The notes beneath the pieces were generated by a model. It searched no databases. It had not been told where the DNA came from and worked only from the letters and a program-made list of their open reading frames with translations. From Spirometra erinaceieuropaei (taxonomy: Eukaryota; Platyhelminthes; Cestoda; Diphyllobothriidea; Diphyllobothriidae), in NCBI GenBank assembly GCA_902702965.1, contig CACRXP010000300.1, forward strand, positions 381,397-445,396: DNA of 64,000 bases. Reading direction: 5' to 3'. Positions 34,736 through 45,492 of this stretch are shown one piece after another. How positions within the stretch are numbered: position 1 is the stretch's first letter; each line of letters opens with the position of its first letter. A program made the position numbers and the translations under genes.

Positions 34736-35172
34736 AAATAGCTCCTGGTGTGCTAGGAGGGACCGAGCAGTGCTGCACACCGTTTCGGCAGTCGTTTGGA
34801 CTTCCGCGAACACTCGACCATGCATGCGCTGGGGGTGGCTCTTGCAGAAATGGCATCTACGGCATTTCACAGATGCAGTTGGTGACACCGCCACCATCGT
34901 CGCTCGTGTTTGCATTTAGCCTGACGCAAATCATCCACTTCTAAGCCCCCGGCCTGACTCGCAATATCCACTGGTGCAAGGAAATAACAATAGGTGCATA
35001 GGTGCGATAGGTGCATCTATTGCCCTGACTGTTTTGTTAAAACAAATCGGACGCTCTAGATGTTGTGACTTAAAAACCGCTGTTATTGGACTAGAGCACC
35101 ACAACGAGGCCACAAGCTAGTAAAGCGGACCCTCTTTAACACAACCCATCTAATGGGATCAATTTTGGTGAG

Positions 35173-35285
35173 ATGTATGGTCCAACAAGGCAACTTCGTA
35201 CTCGCGTCGGAAAGAGTATACGCGGGACACACATAGGTCATAGTTCTACGTCGCGCTGGTCACTGCAATTGACATGGTCTGCGAG

Positions 35286-35369
<84 letters not shown>

Positions 35370-35575
35370 CCGCCACCACAATCATCATCATCGTCGTCGT
35401 CGTCATCATCATCATCATCATCACCACCGCCAGCGCCACCTCTGCCTACCTTCTTCTCACCAATTTCTCTTCTCCATGCAACGGTCGACCAGCCATCGTG
35501 TGTTATGCTGCGTGAAACCAGTTTACCTCAAGGACGCTCATCTGACACATCTGCATTCACTCCGCGTATGCATCT
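35173..35575. repeat. CAT/ATC microsatellite in the first intron, unit 1
   Basis: About 80 bp of perfect atc repeat (35,287-35,369) and a second tract (35,381-35,425). Flanks match those of the ACC array at 52,842 ('catggtctgcgagtcatc' vs 'catatgacctgcgagtcacc'), so the two microsatellites grew from the same site with different units. The frame through it is poly-His and is not taken as protein. Confidence 0.8.
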
Positions 35576-35578
35576 TAA

Positions 35579-35698
35579 ATGACACTGAACTCCAAATTGG
35601 ATTTGAATTTTGGAAAAATGCGGAAGAGGGGGCCTTTGTGCAGACCACAGAGGTCCATCGTGGGAATTCACAACAAGCCATTTTCACCGCAGTCGGCG
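35579..35698 (+). pseudogene. modular gene, unit 1: damaged a-type exon
   Basis: A 120-nt module in frame with NDTELQIGFEFWKNAEEGAF and a TAVGG end, homologous to the exons at 37,982 and 53,044. The acceptor dinucleotide is AA (35,577-35,578) where the others have AG, and the donor is GTCCTG where the others have GTAGG. The frame is still open. Probably skipped in the mRNA, which does not shift frame because the module is symmetric. Confidence 0.7.
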
Positions 35699-36022
35699 GT
35701 CCTGAAGGTCCGAGATTGGCAGAGATTTGCGAGAAGTAATGAATGCAATGTTGGCAAATGGCAGGTCAATCGGTTGAATGTAAAACAGTTGTTCACCTTT
35801 CAAATGTCATGCCCCATGGTTAATTCCCTGACAGTAGCTCCACTGAGAGATGCAAGTGCGGGAGATGGCGGTGGCCATAAGTCACGCTAGTGGACATGAC
35901 CTGAGAGTCACCAAAACCGCCGCCACCACCACCACCGTCCACCACCCACCCACAGACCAAAACCCACACCCATTTGGCCTGTCAAGTCGCCTGCCTGTAC
36001 TCACTCCGCGTACGCATTTTAG

Positions 36023-36142
36023 GTGACACTGAACTCCGGTATGCCCAAGAATTTTGGGGGTGTGCTGACGAGGGCGTCGTCCTCCACGCCATACAATCAT
36101 GGGAGGAGGCCGAACATGAAGCTACATTGACCACGGTCGAGG
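36023..36142 (+). CDS. modular gene, unit 1: b-type exon 1
   Basis: Acceptor ATTTTAG, donor G|GTAGGC, 120 nt, phase 1 at both ends. The product is (G)DTELRYAQEFWGCADEGVV followed by an EEAEHEATLTTVEG end. Shares AxExWxCADEG and AEHxAxLTTVEG with the b exons at 38,639, 39,480 and 53,623. Confidence 0.75.
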
Positions 36143-36305
36143 GTAGGCATTATCTACGAATTGTCAGTCGGCTTTTTTCCTTTTTATAGTTAAAGGCGTC
36201 GGTAACATGTGGCTTGCAGTTAATAAGGGCGTTAGGTGCAATCTGTCCTGCCGCTAATGTACGATGACACTTCACACACAGCCATACTACTGTGGATGCT
36301 TTTAG

Positions 36306-36425
36306 ATGACATTAATGTTCCATGGGCGCTGGAAGGCCGAAATGAGGCAGAGGACGCCCCGGTCACCCTGTCGACCAGTACGCCAATCCAGAAGGTATAC
36401 AAGTGGAGAATGTCTGCAGAAAACG
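36306..36425 (+). CDS. modular gene, unit 1: c-type exon 1
   Basis: Acceptor GCTTTTAG, donor G|GTGGGA, 120 nt, phase 1-1. The product starts DDINVPWALEGRNEAEDAPV and ends YKWRMSAENG. Homologous to 38,912, 39,731 and 53,885 through GRxEAEDA, the KWRM(S/L)A end and the DD start. The donor is weaker than in the other copies. Confidence 0.72.
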
Positions 36426-37981
36426 GTGGGACAATCTCTTGATGTGTAAGGCACAGTTGTTCATTGTCCAAATGTCATGTCGCACGGTTACTCTCCTGAC
36501 AGTAGACATACTAACATTATTTTAACAAATTAGAAGAGAAAGTCTGGCCCGTGGGAATCGCACGCAGTATAAGAATCTCTGTAGGAAGGCATCTGTCCAT
36601 CAGAGGGATTTGGCGCCCCGCCTGTTTGTTGACATTGCCACTAACGATGGTAAAGTAGTTGTTCAGGAAAATGGAAGTATAACTGGGAACACTCATGTAC
36701 GGAGTAACGTAATATACTGCTGCATAATTTATCAGCATGGTTGCAAATATGCATGCATGAATTGGGCCAAATCACACAGTCAGGAATGTATGATCGACGT
36801 TAGCTTTTGCAGCAATGAGGCCGGACAGAGAGTGCGTGTAGATGGATACAGTACTGTTTCGGGCTTAATTGTCTTCATCCAGCCAGTCACAACCCTGACT
36901 ATCAGCTGGAAACAGAAACAAAAACATGGGCACAGACACACCTGGCGCTGTTGGTTTTCTACTGGGGTCAACTAGGTGGGCCACAAGCCCTTCATCGAAC
37001 CGCAGTTCATCAGTGCTTTGCCGCTTGTCATTCTCTGTCTCCGCAGATGCGAGCTTGTATGCTTCGGGAAGCCAGTGGGTCGGTATGCGCCCTTTCCTGA
37101 TTGAATAAATACCCGATCCGCAGCGACAAATAATTGCAAGTGGCGAGACACTGATGAACTTCGGTTCGATGAAGTGCTTATGACCCATCTAGTTGACCCC
37201 AGTAATAGACCAACTGCGCCAGGTGTGTCTGGGCGCATGTTTGTGTTTCTGGTCCCAGCTGATGGTGGTCAGGGTTGTGACTGGCTGAAGGAAGGCAAAA
37301 TAAGCCCGAAACAGCACTGCATCCATCTACCTGCATCCTCTGTTGTCTTTCATCGCTGCTATTATGCTATCAAAAGCTGCTACCAATCTAGCCAATAGAT
37401 GGATGTTAGCATTTGTCTCGGCATGCATATCGGACGAATACTAATGTAATTTCTGCAAACAAAAGTTTCAGAATGGTTGCATGTATGCAGGCAGGAATTT
37501 GACCAAATAAGGCATACAGGAATGTATGATTGATGTTGATTATTGTCGCAGCATGCATATCTGTCGAGTACCAAACACTCCACCACTAGGCCCTTGACCC
37601 GACTCACACTATCCACCAGTTGGAGGATAAAAGTGGGAGGGAAGGAGACGGATCTACCTCCAATTAATTGCTTCAGTTGCTTTATTATAACGAATTCAGG
37701 TAGGCTGAAGAAATCACAATAAGTCAAAAGCAGTCCAAGTGGACCCTCCGTAACGCAACTCACTTCACAGGATCCATTTCGGTGGTATGCATCTTCCACG
37801 AAGGCATCTTAGTATTCGTGTTGGAGAGTGTATTTGGGGGCAAGCCATTGGCAATGGCCATATGTCACGTTAAACTCCGCAGTGGAAACGATTTGTAATT
37901 CACCGAAACCATCACAATCATCACCAACTCTTCTCAATCCTATGACGAATGGTCTGTTCGCATCCCGCGTATGCATTTTAG

Positions 37982-38101
37982 ATGATATTGAACTCCAAAC
38001 CGCTAAGGAGAATTGGGACTATGCAAAGGAAGGTGTCATAGTCTACGACGAAGAGTCAGATGAGAAGGTTGTAAAGCAAGCCCTACTGACGGCAGTCGAG
38101 G
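37982..38101 (+). CDS. modular gene, unit 1: a-type exon 2
   Basis: Acceptor CATTTTAG, donor G|GTAGGT, 120 nt, phase 1-1. The product is DDIELQTAKENWDYAKEGVI, VYDEESDEKV, VKQALLTAVEG. It belongs to the a type (ELQ start, SDEKV, LTAV) with 35,579 and 53,044. Confidence 0.75.
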
Positions 38102-38204
38102 GTAGGTATTATATGTGACTAATCAAACACTTTTTCTCTGATTTTACTTTGACGACCATCTCTATCATATGGTTTGCAAATTATGAGTGTGTCAGCGGCA
38201 AATA

Positions 38205-38345
38205 CCCCTGGCGCCCGTTAACACACACACGACAGTTCGGCCGTCGTTGCCGAAGATGTCTGCCGTGTGCTCCCCTGAAAAATGAAACAGACACAGTAAA
38301 ATGTTGGACAGCGCATCTACGCACGCACACACCATGCTACCGTGG
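38205..38345 (-). repeat. zinc-finger repeat flank, short fragment
   Basis: 'cacgacagttcggccgtcgt' and 'ccgaagatgtctgccgtgtg' match the repeat flank at 43,746 and 28,381. It lies in the intron between a and b exons. Confidence 0.55.
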
Positions 38346-38638
38346 ATGTTATAATCATCTGCTAGCCTAGTGGCCCTCTGTAACACGACCCAGTTCACTG
38401 CATCCATTTTTCGAGGTATGTAAGTTGCGGGAAAACGCTTCGTACTCATATGGAAAATTGCATATATGGGACAAGGCGTCGGCAATGGATTTACGCCAAG
38501 CAAGATTCTACCATCTACCTCCATCCCATACGGCAATTTTTCTTCTCAGCGCCACGGCTCACGATCCATCGTGCGTTTCGCATTTAAGAAATCAATCTTA
38601 AACCGCACATCAGTACTCTCTCCACGTACGCAATTTAG

Positions 38639-38758
38639 ATGGCATGGAACTTCGGCGTGCCCAGGAAGGTTGCGAGTGCGCTGAAGACGACGAGACTGTC
38701 CACAACGCACAGTTCTATGAGGAGGCTGAAGAGGCAGTTACGTTGAGCACGGTCGAGG
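38639..38758 (+). CDS. modular gene, unit 1: b-type exon 2
   Basis: Acceptor CAATTTAG, donor G|GTGGGC, 120 nt, phase 1-1. The product is DGMELRRAQEGCECAEDDET and EEAEEAVTLSTVEG. Aligns to the b type; the W of ExW is replaced. Confidence 0.72.
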
Positions 38759-38911
38759 GTGGGCATTATCTACGAATTATCATTTGGCCTTTTTCCGTTT
38801 TATTATTTAGAGGCTTCCGTATCATATGGTTTGCAGTTAATGAGAATGTTAGATAATATTTCTTTGCTGCCAATGTATAATGGCTCACACACATTGCCGT
38901 GGAAGTTGTAG

Positions 38912-39037
38912 ATGGCACTAAGGTACCAGTGGTGCTGGAAGGCCGGATGGAGGCAGAGGAGGCCCCTGTCATCCTACCGTCGAGGCAGGATCCAGCCCAG
39001 AAAGAGCCACACAAATGGAGAATGTTGGCAGAATGCG
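38912..39037 (+). CDS. modular gene, unit 1: c-type exon 2
   Basis: Acceptor GAAGTTGTAG, donor G|GTAGG, 126 nt (two codons longer than the others), phase 1-1. The product starts DGTKVPVVLEGRMEAEEAPV and ends HKWRMLAECG. Confidence 0.7.
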
Positions 39038-39479
39038 GTAGGTCAATCTCTTGATGTTTAAGGCACAGTTGTTCATTGTCCAAATGTCAGGTCTCAAGGT
39101 TGCTTCCCTGTCATTAGCCCTACTGACATTATTTTAGCAAATTATAAGATGGAGACGGCTCGCACATGGGAATCCGACGCAGTGGTAGGAGGAATCTGTG
39201 TATGAAGGCATCAATTCATCAGAGGGATTTGGCGCCCGGCATATTTGTTGATATTACCACCAAGAAAGCTTTCTGATTTTAGAGTAATTCTTAAGGTAGT
39301 TGTAGGTAATGTCGCGAACATACATGTGCGAGATAAGGCAATATTCTGTTGCGACAGTGCTTTTACTCATTGTCATGTCTGACGATAAATCGAGTGTTCT
39401 GCTGCGAAAAATCAACCTACACTTATTTGGCTTACAATGTCACCTACCCGTACTCACTCACTCACCATACGCATTTTAG

Positions 39480-39599
39480 ATGACGTGGAACACAGGTGTG
39501 CCCAGGAACGTTGGGAGTGTGCTGACGAGGGCAGCGAGGTCCATGCCACACAGTCGCATGAGCAGGCCGAACACAAAGCCAAACTGGCCACGGTCCAGG
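39480..39599 (+). CDS. modular gene, unit 1: b-type exon 3
   Basis: Acceptor GCATTTTAG, donor G|GTAGGC, 120 nt, phase 1-1. The product is DDVEHRCAQERWECADEGSE and EHKAKLATVQG. No a-type exon precedes it in this third cassette. Confidence 0.75.
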
Positions 39600-39730
39600 G
39601 TAGGCATTATCTGCAAATTGTCAATCGGTCTTCCGTGTCATATGGCTTGCAGTTAATAACAGGGTTAGGTGAAATTTGTCCCAACACATATGTTCGATGA
39701 CCTCTCTCACACGCAATCTCACTGTTGTAG

Positions 39731-39850
39731 ATGATATGGATTTGCTGTTGGCGTCGGAAGGTCGAAGGGAGGCAGAGCACGCGTCCGTCGTCCTGCCGAC
39801 CATGACGCCAGCTCCGATTGAGCACAAGTGGAGAATGTCCGCGGCAAACG
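39731..39850 (+). CDS. modular gene, unit 1: c-type exon 3
   Basis: Acceptor CTGTTGTAG, donor G|GTAGGT, 120 nt, phase 1-1. The product starts DDMDLLLASEGRREAEHASV and ends IEHKWRMSAANG. It is the closest match to the unit 2 exon at 53,885, so this third cassette and the unit 2 cassette are the true counterparts. Confidence 0.77.
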
Positions 39851-40075
39851 GTAGGTCAATCTATTATCCACAGATCATACCTCATTGTGCACTCACTGAC
39901 AGCACTTTAACCAACGCAGACCAACTTCCCTCCATTGAACTCTCCTTAATGAAAGTCCGCGCCAATGGCAGTTGTTTGACGAACTCGGCTAGATCCGAAT
40001 CTTAAACATAACATGTAGATTTCTCAGACTTCCCGACATTAATATGACCCAATGCAACTTACACTTTCGCACCAG

Positions 40076-40102
40076 AAAATGGAATATGCATGGTGTGCAT
40101 AG
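40076..40102 (+). CDS. modular gene, unit 1: possible 27-nt microexon
   Basis: AG acceptor after a pyrimidine-containing tract, donor ATAG|GTGGGC, exactly 27 nt, phase 1-1. Spliced in, it adds ENGICMVCI with no frame change. Its twin is at 54,226. Flatworms are known for microexon genes, but mRNA evidence is needed. Confidence 0.4.
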   Translation, partial: KMEYAWCA

Positions 40103-40447
40103 GTGGGCCCGGTGATGTGTTCATCAACTTGCATTATCTCAATCATGGGCGTTGAAAGACAGATGTGTATTTCTGGCAGAACTGGAACCACTCTTCTAGG
40201 TTGAATACATTCCTGAGTGTAGCAGTACAAAACAGAAGACAGACCGCTTCTCCAATTGGGGTTAGCCTAAAATTGGTACTGCAGTCTGGATTAATGCGTC
40301 CAGCGTCCCCATTCTATGACGTCCAATTAAAGTCCATAAGCCCACTTTACGAGTGAACTGCAACCGATTTTCCATTTCACTCCTTAACGCAACAACTAGG
40401 TTTCCGATTTAAACAGCGTTTTGAATTAAATGCCCGATGTCTCTTAG

Positions 40448-40564
40448 GTGACAACAACACGGAGGCCATCTTCCCCGTCGTCTTCAGTGATCCCCTCACC
40501 TGGTTGCCGGCTTGCGGCGACAATCCAATTTTAGTGGCGTCGACGGATGCAACTGACGAAATCG
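40448..40564 (+). CDS. modular gene, unit 1: exon d
   Basis: Acceptor TGTCTCTTAG, donor G|GTGAGT, 117 nt, phase 1-1. The product is GDNNTEAIFPVVFSDPLTWL, PACGDNPILV, ASTDATDEI. Against 54,597 the first ~31 codons differ by nine synonymous and two amino-acid changes; the last nine codons have six amino-acid changes. Confidence 0.8.
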
Positions 40565-40639
40565 GTGAGTTGATATTTTGTCAAAATTAATTTGTACACT
40601 GAGACTCAGTATTTTTTAGTAAGAAGAATGTACCCCAAC

Positions 40640-40930
40640 AGCCTGCGAGTCGTTATATGTGTTATATGCTAAGGTGCGAAGAATTAGACAGGATCGTTTC
40701 AACAAGAGCTTCATTAACCTGACGTTGCGGATTCTTACTGGAATCCATCATCAGAGACAGAGTCAGAGAAGCGTACTAAATTGCCCAGGTGTTACGATGA
40801 TTACAGAAATTAATTGCCCGGCCGCTACATACCGATCACATTTGGCATCTCCCGAATTATTCGCGGATCGACTGGCCAGGTGTTGAAGTATGCAGTTGCT
40901 GCAAGTTCTCAAAACAGAGGCTAAGCTTTG
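40640..40930 (-). mobile_element. Penelope-derived fragment in unit 1
   Basis: It carries a reversed hammerhead-like segment (TCATCAG at 40,748-40,754 and 'ctgacgttgcgg' before it). It is absent at the matching place in unit 2 (after 54,760), so it inserted after the duplication or was lost there. Confidence 0.55.
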
Positions 40931-41099
40931 CTAAAATTCGATAATCATCTGTGCGTCCCATCACATATATGCACTGAGGAATTTCCAAGGCTGTTGACTG
41001 GGATATCAGCAGTTGTAGATAGACAATACACTAGCTGTCGCATGTGGAGTTCTTGCGTAGAAAACGATGTGTTTGTCATCGATGTTGCTATTGTTCCTC

Positions 41100-41168
41100 A
41101 TGATGACGATGATGATGACGATGATGATAATGATGATGATGATGATGACGACGACGACGACGACGACA
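41100..41168. repeat. GAT/GAC microsatellite
   Basis: Mixed gat and gac triplets. One frame reads poly-Asp. In the equivalent block at 59.91-59.98 kb the tract is aat/ggt-rich. Confidence 0.8.
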
Positions 41169-41276
41169 ATGGAGATAGAGCCCCGCATGATTTTCTGCGT
41201 CCCGACTTGGAATACCTTTATTCCATTCTCAGTTTGCCATCATCACCACACCCAGCTTATTAGAGACCTACAGACG

Positions 41277-41370
41277 CAAAAGGTCGTCGTGTTGGTCAGG
41301 TTCGTCTTCTTCGAAAAACACTGAAGAATATGCCAGAGGAAAATGAGACAGGTGGAGCATGAACACTTCG
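41277..41370 (+). CDS. candidate alternative last exon, unit 1
   Basis: Acceptor GAGACCTACAG, then phase-1 reading (D)AKGRRVGQVRLLRKTLKN, MPEENETGGA and a stop at 41,368-41,370. The same acceptor and start (GACGCAAAAGG) occur at 60,012. Speculative. Confidence 0.25.
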
Positions 41371-41669
41371 ACTGACTTAGTGAGATTCCAAGAGGAATTC
41401 GTGAAATGGAATCTAGTCGCAACATTGCATTCCCAAAGTTTTCCCTCTGATGAATAAGACCTGTACGCTCACACGCTCGCCCGTAACGGGCAGATGTTGA
41501 AGTGGAAGATGACGTGTACACAACCACTTAGGCTGTTGCTTCCATCGACCAAGCCAAACACATTTATCTATCTCGTGAAGCCTAGCTGCAGATGTGTAAT
41601 CAAGTCCTATCCACGAGGGATAAACTAAGACGCTATCCATTCAGCAAATCTGATTGTGCTTTCTTGCAG

Positions 41670-41836
41670 CACTGGCAGAAGACGGCATACTAAAAATCTT
41701 GTTGTCTTTCAAAGACCCACTAGGAGTCAAAGATGTTGATGTCCTACATACGCCGCCGCCGTCGCCGCCGCCGCTGCCGCTGCCGCCGCCCTCTCTTCCC
41801 TCCACAATCAGGCCTGATAGTGACATACATACATAA
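41670..41836 (+). CDS. modular gene, unit 1: terminal exon t
   Basis: Acceptor TTTCTTGCAG, phase 1. The product is (A)LAEDGILKILLSFKDPLGV, KDVDVLHTPPP, a Pro-rich expansion made of ccg repeats, STIRPDSDIHT, stop at 41,834-41,836. The unit 2 counterpart has a shorter Pro run and a different tail (SEHASDEKAG). AATAAA follows at 42,520. Confidence 0.75.
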
Positions 41837-42126
41837 TGAATGAGTCTCACAAGGCTCAGATTCACTGACCATTCCTCAGTCAAGGCATGCAATTTTCTCT
41901 CCTTCTCCTCCTCCCTTAGGACGTTCTCGCAAACGGCGGCGGCGGAGGAGGGTCATTCGATTGCTGCGAGGTCTCCTGTGTTGTGGCTAAGGCTTGCACA
42001 CACACACACACTCTCTGAACAGACAACATATATTCGGCAGATGCTCTCAGTCTTAATCAAGGAAAATGTGACAGCCTAGATGCTGAATCAACACTGTTTC
42101 AAAAATTGGATTAACTATCAGTCATT

Positions 42127-42345
42127 CTAGATCAACGCGCCTTGTCTTATCATGTGTAAGGAAGTTAGGAGTATTTTGGCATGTCCGATCAGGCGAATCA
42201 TGAAGCGCAGACCACCTTTCATATTCCTAGTCTGCAGTGTTGTCTGTGCAAAGAGTTTGTATGCAGGCCTTAGCCACAACAAGGTACTGATCGGCGCTGC
42301 ATGATTCGCCTGATCGGCCATGCCACAATACTCTTCACTTCCTTA
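42127..42345. repeat. imperfect inverted repeat in the unit 1 3' region
   Basis: 'gaagttaggagtattttggc' with 'atgtccgatcaggcgaatcatg' (42,160-42,203) is mirrored by 'gcatgattcgcctgatcggc' and 'catgccacaatactcttcac' (42,298-42,340). The intervening 'ctgtgcaaagagtttgtatg' pairs with the 'acacactctctgaacagaca' block. The unit 2 copy (55,39-55,49 kb) has only one arm. Confidence 0.6.
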
Positions 42346-42519
42346 GACAGGATAAGAGAATGCGGGGTGATTTAGAACGGCCGCTAATTAATCCAAATAT
42401 TGAAACTGTGTTGATTCAGCATGCAGGCTGTCACGTTTTCATCGATTAAGACTGCGACCATCTACCGTATGTATGTATATATGCATATGTATTTTTATGA
42501 TTGTTAAATTGCGATTTCA

Positions 42520-42525
42520 AATAAA
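42520..42525 (+). terminator. poly(A) signal, unit 1 gene
   Basis: AATAAA inside 'gatttcaaataaatgttgcc', a block kept in all four 3' ends of the cluster (42.5, 48.0, 55.7, 61.5 kb). Confidence 0.65.
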
Positions 42526-43134
42526 TGTTGCCTTTACAGTTTCAAACCTCAATCTTCATCTTATTCGTCCGCAAACTGCGGTCGTTACCAATAGTTGCTT
42601 TGACGTTGGCAAGTGAAGAATATATGATGTCGCCTTAGTCGAATTCCTGCAGTATCACTGGGAGTTAGTATAATAATGATTTGGAAATGCACTTGGTGGG
42701 GTTTTAATGTGACGGACGGGTGTGCAATGTTACATGAATATCTTACTTAAATTGTGCCAGTAACATATTTGTTCGTGGAAAACGTTTTTACTGTGTGGAA
42801 CTGCGATAGGTGCGGCAGGGGGTCCTTTACATGTACACATGAAATTTTAAGTGCGGTTATAAACAGTGAGCACAAAGTGCAATCATTTGCGTGGTTTGCG
42901 GGCGAAAATTTCATTAAACGTGCAGATATGCGTTAGATAGGGATGCAGTGAGCATCGTCGTTGGCGGCAATGTCTCCATCGCGTTTGTCGATTTAACACG
43001 CAACCAGAAGGATCCTCGTCTCTGGTCGATTTGCAATTTGACTGCCTAAAAATATGATGGGCCTCCCATACTGGCAGAATGTCGAAAGCCAAAACGCCGA
43101 GAGGTGGTTGGGACAGGTAATGGTTCTGGAAGGG

Positions 43135-43250
43135 GTGTCAACAAAGGCAAGGGAGGTTGGGAGGGCTATATTTGACTTATTAGCCATCACCTCTCAGCTA
43201 GCCGTAATCCATCGCACCCTTGCAGGACACGGGTTCCTGTGGTAACTGAG
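43135..43250. repeat. SINE family 2 fragment, unit 1
   Basis: 'aaaggcaagggaggttggga' and 'ggctatatttgacttattag' 'ccatcacctctcag' resemble the SINE body at 34,530-34,590. The same fragment is at 56,520 in unit 2, so it predates the duplication. Confidence 0.5.
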
Positions 43251-43326
43251 CGTTTTTAGGTCCAGGGTTCTAGCATTCAACTACTAAGTGGTTGTCCTGT
43301 CACGCACAACAGGGCGAGCATGTCTT

Positions 43327-43735
43327 TTAATTTGATCGGTGAAAGCCCAAAACAAGATAGCTTCGTTTCTGTCTACATTGTTTGGTGTTTCTTCCATTTA
43401 GTTTGTCCCGACGCCATGTCTGCCGCACCCAGCAGCTACGGCCAGCTGCGAAGTCGTCTAGATTAACAGTCAAATCGGTTGGGAGAAAACAGATCGGCTT
43501 TATTTTCACAACGGGTCTGACCTCAGGATGACTACGTTGAGTGTGGATCCTCAACAATTCGTGCTAATCTGAAGCCACTTCAACCTGCAGGTAGGCGTCA
43601 ACCAGACCAAACTTGGCATAGCAAGTGTTACTATTCAACAGGGTGAACAGATCAGCGGCGACCAACGGTGCATATTAATAGCTGAGGCGTCGTCAAATTG
43701 GCATGACCCGTCCTGATACTGTACCGTAACACGAA
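43327..43735 (-). pseudogene. Ty3/gypsy RT fragment, unit 1
   Basis: Minus strand: CYAKFGLVDAYLQVEVAS region near 43.57-43.62 kb, then LLRIHTQRSHPEVRPVVKIK below it. Its twin in unit 2 (56.69-57.18 kb) is better kept. Old insertion shared by both units. Confidence 0.65.
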
Positions 43736-43736
43736 C

Positions 43737-44290
43737 CGTATGCACACGACAGTTCGACCGTCGATTTCGACGATGTCCACCGTGTGCCCCACAGACTGCA
43801 TTGTGGGAACAGGAACGGTGATTTGCGCAGGGGTTTATAGTGCGGGTAGACTTGTGCTGCATCTACCTACACTCTCTCATCCTCCCTCGCCCGAGCCCGG
43901 TGTCAAGACCAAGTCAAGAAGACCGGAGACGGGGGAGGCCGCAGGTGGATGGCTCGGACGGATCCTCGCCTTGGCGTTCCACTCCGCACCCCTGGTCCAC
44001 ACACAAATGACCAGGATTTTGACCGCAAAACAATGGGGTGGTGGCAGCGGTCCAGTTGTGCGACGAATCCCGACAACAGGGTCCGCCAGCGCACCTCGCA
44101 AATCTTGAAATTTGTTATTGCGCACAGATAACGCCTGCCAGAGTCCGATGTGGCCCCTGTTTTGGTCCAGCGCATCTAACACTTGGCCCGTTTGGAGGGC
44201 ACACGCACACACACACACACAAACACACACTCTCTCACACACAAACACACGACCATTGTCCCACAACACCAACATGACAGAGAGACAAAA
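43737..44290 (-). repeat. zinc-finger-repeat copy, truncated
   Basis: Flank motifs 'cacgacagttcgaccgtcga' and 'gatgtccaccgtgtgcccca' match 28,381-28,425. The minus strand toward 44.29 kb retains only traces of the finger region. Confidence 0.55.
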
Positions 44291-44639
44291 CACTATTGGT
44301 CATGACAAAATATAATATCACTTAAAAGGGGGACCCCAATTAAGTGTCAGTAGCCTGTGGATCTTGTCATATGGGATTAATCTTGGGATGCATTTGCAGG
44401 GTCTTGCAGCAATTACACTGCCAATAACGATTACTTCTCAAGACCTCATACCTTAACTCAAAATCCGTTATTTTGTTGGATTTACTTTTTGCTTATTGTT
44501 TAATTACTACTCTCATTTACGTTAACGTACAATAGCGTAGGATAAGACATATGGCATAAATCCAGGCAATTTCTATGCTTACTTGCATTTTGTCAGTTAA
44601 CTGTCTAGCATGCTCTCTCACCCAGAAAACTCCCTTTAC

Positions 44640-45380
44640 TTTGAAGAAGAAGACATGATCGCCGAGACAAGAGCTTTCTTAACCTGACGTTTCGGATTCC
44701 TGCTCGAATCCATCCTCAGAGACAAAAGCAGATAAGGGTGGTTAATGCATATGGGGCTGCAGTATTTATAGGATGCAGTAGCCATACTGCCGCATGCCTT
44801 TGAATATTCACGGCTCCCCCCTTCATCAGGGATCGTTGCACGTGGCGTGACGGCCGACATTCGCGCCGTTAATTGCTGCAATTTCATCACGCGCGTTGGA
44901 TATTGGTGTGATGATTGCTTGACCATCTGACGCACTGGCCCTTGTGTTGGGACAAGTGTTCGCCTATGCTCTCCCCGTGTGGCCAATTATTCCGCCTAGG
45001 CGAAGTATCAGCACCGAGTATGGAAGTGGAAGATCAATGCACTTGTTAATGGACTGGGGGCCCGTAAGCCATGACTCAAACAGCTCCCGGCTCACGCGGT
45101 TGTCACCTCTTGCGAGAAATTCGGCCTCGGCACATTTGAATTTACCATAAATCACGTATGGCGCGATTTACAGTCTACTGACGGTTAATTGGGGTCCTTC
45201 TCTATAACGTTGCCCGTCCTCGTTATTTTTTTTAGCATCCCCTTCAGGTTAGCTAGACTTTCATCCCATCCGATGCAAAAAGGAGGACTAGAATTGTCGC
45301 GCAATTTCTCTCAGACAGAGACCAATCAGGTGCTAAGCATGCACTTTGGTCGCAGCCACTGACGACACTCTGTCAAAACA
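44640..45380 (-). mobile_element. Penelope-derived element, minus orientation
   Basis: The terminal segment 'gatcgccgagacaagagctt' and 'aacctgacgtttcgg' precedes a body shared with 30,420-30,770. The hammerhead-like core has CTGAGGA for CTGATGA (44,713-44,719). 45,243-45,375 matches 31,125-31,260. Confidence 0.6.
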
Positions 45381-45492
45381 GTGTATGCGACACTCAGGTA
45401 TCCCGCATGTGCAGCGAACGTGGGATCGAATGATCCCACTTGATCCCATGTGAACACTCCCAACAAAATCCCAAGCGCCAAGTCCGACTGGT

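Larger units (their letters stand above)
43736..45492. mobile_element. composite insertion present only in unit 1
   Basis: Unit 2 reads straight from 'ttgtaccgtaac' to 'aaagtgcatgtctt' (57,087-57,110), while unit 1 has about 1.75 kb here. It holds a zinc-finger repeat (43,737-44,290, minus), an (AC) tract at 44,203-44,222, and a Penelope-derived piece (44,640-45,380). No clear target duplication was found. Confidence 0.75.

Noticed and set aside
35173..35739. 188-codon frame with poly-His
   Set aside because: The His run is a CAT microsatellite inside an intron; only the damaged a-type module in it is meaningful.
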